From Thiohalocapsa sp. ML1 (GTDB lineage: Bacteria; Pseudomonadota; Gammaproteobacteria; Chromatiales; Chromatiaceae), in contig NZ_JABX01000022.1 of assembly GCF_001469165.1 (NCBI RefSeq), forward strand, positions 1 to 64,000: a stretch of DNA of 64,000 bases. The letters run 5' to 3'. Of the stretch, positions 61,827 through 64,000 are shown one piece after another. Both the position numbers and the translations under genes were made by a program. Within the stretch, counting starts at the first letter, position 1. Each line of letters begins with the position of its first letter. Below the pieces are notes generated by a model, which saw nothing but the letters and a program-made list of their open reading frames with translations, was not told the origin of the DNA and ran no database searches.

Positions 61827-62003
61827 CTCGCGACACCGCTCCCGCGGTGTCGCGGCTCTCCCGGCGCTCTGCGCCCTGTCCGCGCCCCTGGCAGGCGCAG
61901 TCTGCAATCCGCCGGGGCGTTGCGGCCTTGCGCCCTCTCGCGCTCGACGGCCCGCGGCGCGGAGCGGCGGCACACGGGTGACACCGCTGGGGCGGTGTCA
62001 TCA
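61827..62003. repeat. 177-bp composite element with palindromic ends, copy 2
   Basis: CCTCGCGACACCGCTCCCGC at the left, GGTGACACCGCTGGGGCGGT and GTCATCAGC at the right, with the shared centre GCGTTGCGGCCTTGCGCC and GGCACACGGG. It is followed after 45 bases by the next Rpn copy. Confidence 0.8.
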
Positions 62004-62048
62004 GCTGATCTCCTAGAACGATCCGCCGTACTGCACCAGGACGCCCCG

Positions 62049-62929
62049 ATGCAACCCCTCCTCGACCCCAAGAACGACTACGTCTTCAAGCGCCTGCTCG
62101 CCGACGAGCCGGCGCTGTTGATGGCGCTGATCAACGCCGTGCGCTGGCGTGCGCGGCCCATCAGCGCGCTTCAGGTCCGCAACCCGGCCATCGATGCCGA
62201 CGAGCTGCGCGGCAAGTACATCGTGCTGGACATCCTTGCCGAGGACGAGCGCGGGGGGATGCACAACGTGGAGATGCAGGTGCGGCGCCTGCGTGCCCAA
62301 AGCGCCTGCGGCACCAAACAAGCGCGCGGAGCACCTATTATCTGAGCAAGCTGATCAGCGGCCAGCTCATCGCCGGGCAAGCCTACGAGCGGCTCTGCCC
62401 GGCCATCGGCATCCACCTGCTGGACTACGACCTGTTCCGCGCCCCGGAGCACGCGCAGCAGGCGCTCTGGTGCTTTGAGATGCGCGATGCCGACACGCCG
62501 AGCGTGCGCCTCGGTGATGAGCTGCAACTGAATCTGGTTGAGCTGCGCAAGGCCGACCGGCTGCCGAATCTGCCGCCGGCACTGCGCGCCTGGATCACCC
62601 TGTTCGAGCATTGGCAAGAGGAGCAACGCATGTCCCAGATCACCGACGAGCCCGTGCGCCGGGCCTACGAGAAGCTCAAGACCCTGAGCCAAGACGAGGA
62701 GGCGCGTCGCCTCGCCTTCGTGCGCGAGCGCGCGCTGCATGACGAGGCGACGCTGTTGCTGGAGGCGCGCGAGGACGGCCGCGAAGAAGGCCTTGAGGCA
62801 GGCCACGACGCCGCAATGCGCGAGGCCGCCGCCAACATGATCCGCCGCACCGAGCTCGACGACGCGGCCATTGCCGCCATCACTGGCCTCGATACGGCCG
62901 TCGTCGCCGACTTGCGACGGCGCGTTTGA
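62049..62929 (+). pseudogene. Rpn nuclease gene with a 20-base frameshifting insertion (copy 3 of 4)
   Basis: Starts MQPLLDPKNDYVFKRLLADE and follows the intact copy to EMQVRRLRAQSA, then reads CGTKQARGAPII and stops. The C-terminal half (MRDADTPSVRLGDELQLNLV to LDTAVVADLRRRV) continues in another frame. Compared with 59202-60074, about 20 bases (CTGCGGCACCAAACAAGCGC) are inserted after codon 84. Sequence outside the insertion is well preserved. Confidence 0.88.
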
Positions 62930-62997
62930 GTTGGCGGCATCGAGCACCGGTAGCCCCTGGAACGAGCCGGGAACCGCAACAGGAAGACCAGTTCCCC

Positions 62998-63854
62998 ATG
63001 CACCCGCTCCTCGACCCCAAGAACGACTACGTCTTCAAGCGCCTGCTCGCCGACGAGCCGGCGCTGTTGATGGCGCTGATCAACGCCGTGCGCCTGCGCG
63101 CGGCGCCCATCAGCGCGCTCGAGGTGCGCAACCCGGCCATCGATGCCGACGAGCTGCGCGGCAAGTACATCGTGCTGGACATCCTTGCCGAGGACGAGCG
63201 CGGGGGGATGCACAACGTCGAGATGCAGGTGCGGCGCCTGCGTGCCCAAAGCGCCTGCGGCACCAAACAAGCGCGCGCAGCACCTATTATCTGAGCAAGC
63301 TGATCAGCGGCCAGCTCATCGCCGGGCAAGCCTACGAGCGGCTCTGCCCGGCCATCGGCATCCACCTGCTGGACTTCGACCTGTTCCGCGCCCCCGAGCA
63401 CGCGCAGCAGGCCCTCTGGTGCTTCGAGATGCGCGATGCCGACACGCCGAGCGTGCGCCTCGGCGAGGAGCTGCAACTGAATCTGGTTGAGCTGCGCAAG
63501 GCCGACCGGCTGCCGAATCTGCCGCCGGCACTGCGCGCCTGGATCACCCTGTTCGCGCACTGGCAAGAGGACGAACGTATGTCCCAGATCACTGACGAGC
63601 CCGTCCGCCGGGCCTACGAGAAGCTCAAGACCCTGAGCCAAGACCAGGAGGCGCGCCGCCTCGCCTTCGTGCGCGAGCGCGCGCTGCACGACGAGGCGAC
63701 GCTGCTGCTGGAGGCGCGCGAGGACGGCCACGACGCGGCAATGCGCACGGCTGCCGCCAACATGATCCAGCGTACCGAGCTCGATGATGCTGCCATCGCG
63801 GCCATCACCGGTCTCGATGCCGCGGTCATTGCCGAGCTGCGAAAGCGGGGTTGA
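62998..63854 (+). pseudogene. Rpn nuclease gene with the same 20-base insertion (copy 4 of 4)
   Basis: Starts MHPLLDPKNDYVFKRLLADE and is broken at the same codon by the same insertion (CGTKQARAAPII then stop). The rest is intact in a second frame (SARSTYYLSKLISGQLIAGQ to LDAAVIAELRKRG). The C-terminal coiled tail is about eight residues shorter than in copy 2 (EDGHDAAMRTAAANM). The shared lesion implies copies 3 and 4 come from one broken parent. Confidence 0.88.
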
Positions 63855-64000
63855 GGGGCGGGCAGGGCGCCGTGGTACCTGGTCACGGGCGCGTTGTCGC
63901 GTTGTGCATCGCCTAAGGCGCAGATGACGTGTGCTAAACGGTTGCAAGCCTTGCCAAGGGCGTTTGGATGCGGCATCGGAGTTTCGCCAGCGACCGGGAG
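63855..64000. other. Downstream flank, no gene seen
   Basis: GGGCAGGGCGCCGTGGT at 63863 matches GGGGCAGGGCGCCGTGGT after the intact Rpn gene (60083), so the duplicated unit includes some downstream DNA. No gene is visible before the window ends. Confidence 0.5.

Noticed and set aside
62290-62345. Programmed ribosomal frameshift in Rpn copies 3 and 4
   Set aside because: The frame break is explained by a 20-base insertion relative to the intact copy, and no slippery heptamer is in the right phase (the codons there are GCC CAA AGC).

Overview
The window is GC-rich chromosomal DNA from a gammaproteobacterium. The best guess is a purple sulfur bacterium of the Chromatiaceae or a close relative. 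This is inferred from gene content: a complete molybdate uptake and regulation block with ModD and a molbindin, the nitrogenase-protecting protein CowN, a BLUF photoreceptor, and many Rpn, Uma2 and SUMF1-type accessory genes. No ribosomal RNA or photosynthesis gene is present to prove it.

Layout. Positions 1-11.6 kb carry mostly housekeeping genes (MepA endopeptidase, a PKHD-type dioxygenase, SufE and an IscA-type carrier, a Lon-N-domain protein, a frameshifted histidine kinase, IspB, tRNA-Pro), a VapBC module and two paralogous six-helix membrane proteins. At 11.8-17.6 kb lies the molybdenum block: modE-modA-modB-modC on the minus strand, with modG and modD on the plus strand, and a long heptanucleotide repeat array between modA and modB. 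At 17.7-21.3 kb is a decayed island: Rpn remnants, a broken TraG/VirD4 gene and a TumE/TumA-type toxin-antitoxin pair. At 21.5-33.8 kb follow hemP with a putative Fur box, cobD, an FmdB protein, pta-ackA, lipoprotein and secreted genes, SirB1 and cowN with a near-consensus sigma-54 promoter. At 33.9-45.5 kb are uvrA, a large TPR protein, htpX, tRNA-Ala and tRNA-Glu, a BLUF protein, a Gdx-type SMR transporter, sodB and a lone hyuB.

From 45.5 kb to the end the region is accessory. A translationally coupled three-gene cassette (MerR-like regulator, 998-residue N6-adenine methylase, PD-(D/E)XK nuclease) looks like a compact restriction-modification system. It is followed by a Uma2 nuclease and a four-gene row: Trypco1-like protein, trypsin-like protease, MoxR ATPase, and a 1199-residue membrane protein ending in a SUMF1 fold. 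That row resembles the MoxR/trypsin-type conflict systems described by comparative genomics, in an arrangement I do not recognise. The last 6 kb are a tandem array of Rpn nuclease genes in four states of decay, with orphan addiction antitoxins, a secreted SUMF1 protein and palindromic mobile repeats.

At least four families of short palindromic repeats sit between genes all through the window. Functional links: Mo uptake and CowN both serve nitrogen fixation; SufE, the IscA-type carrier and HemP serve iron metabolism; Pta-AckA handles acetyl-phosphate.
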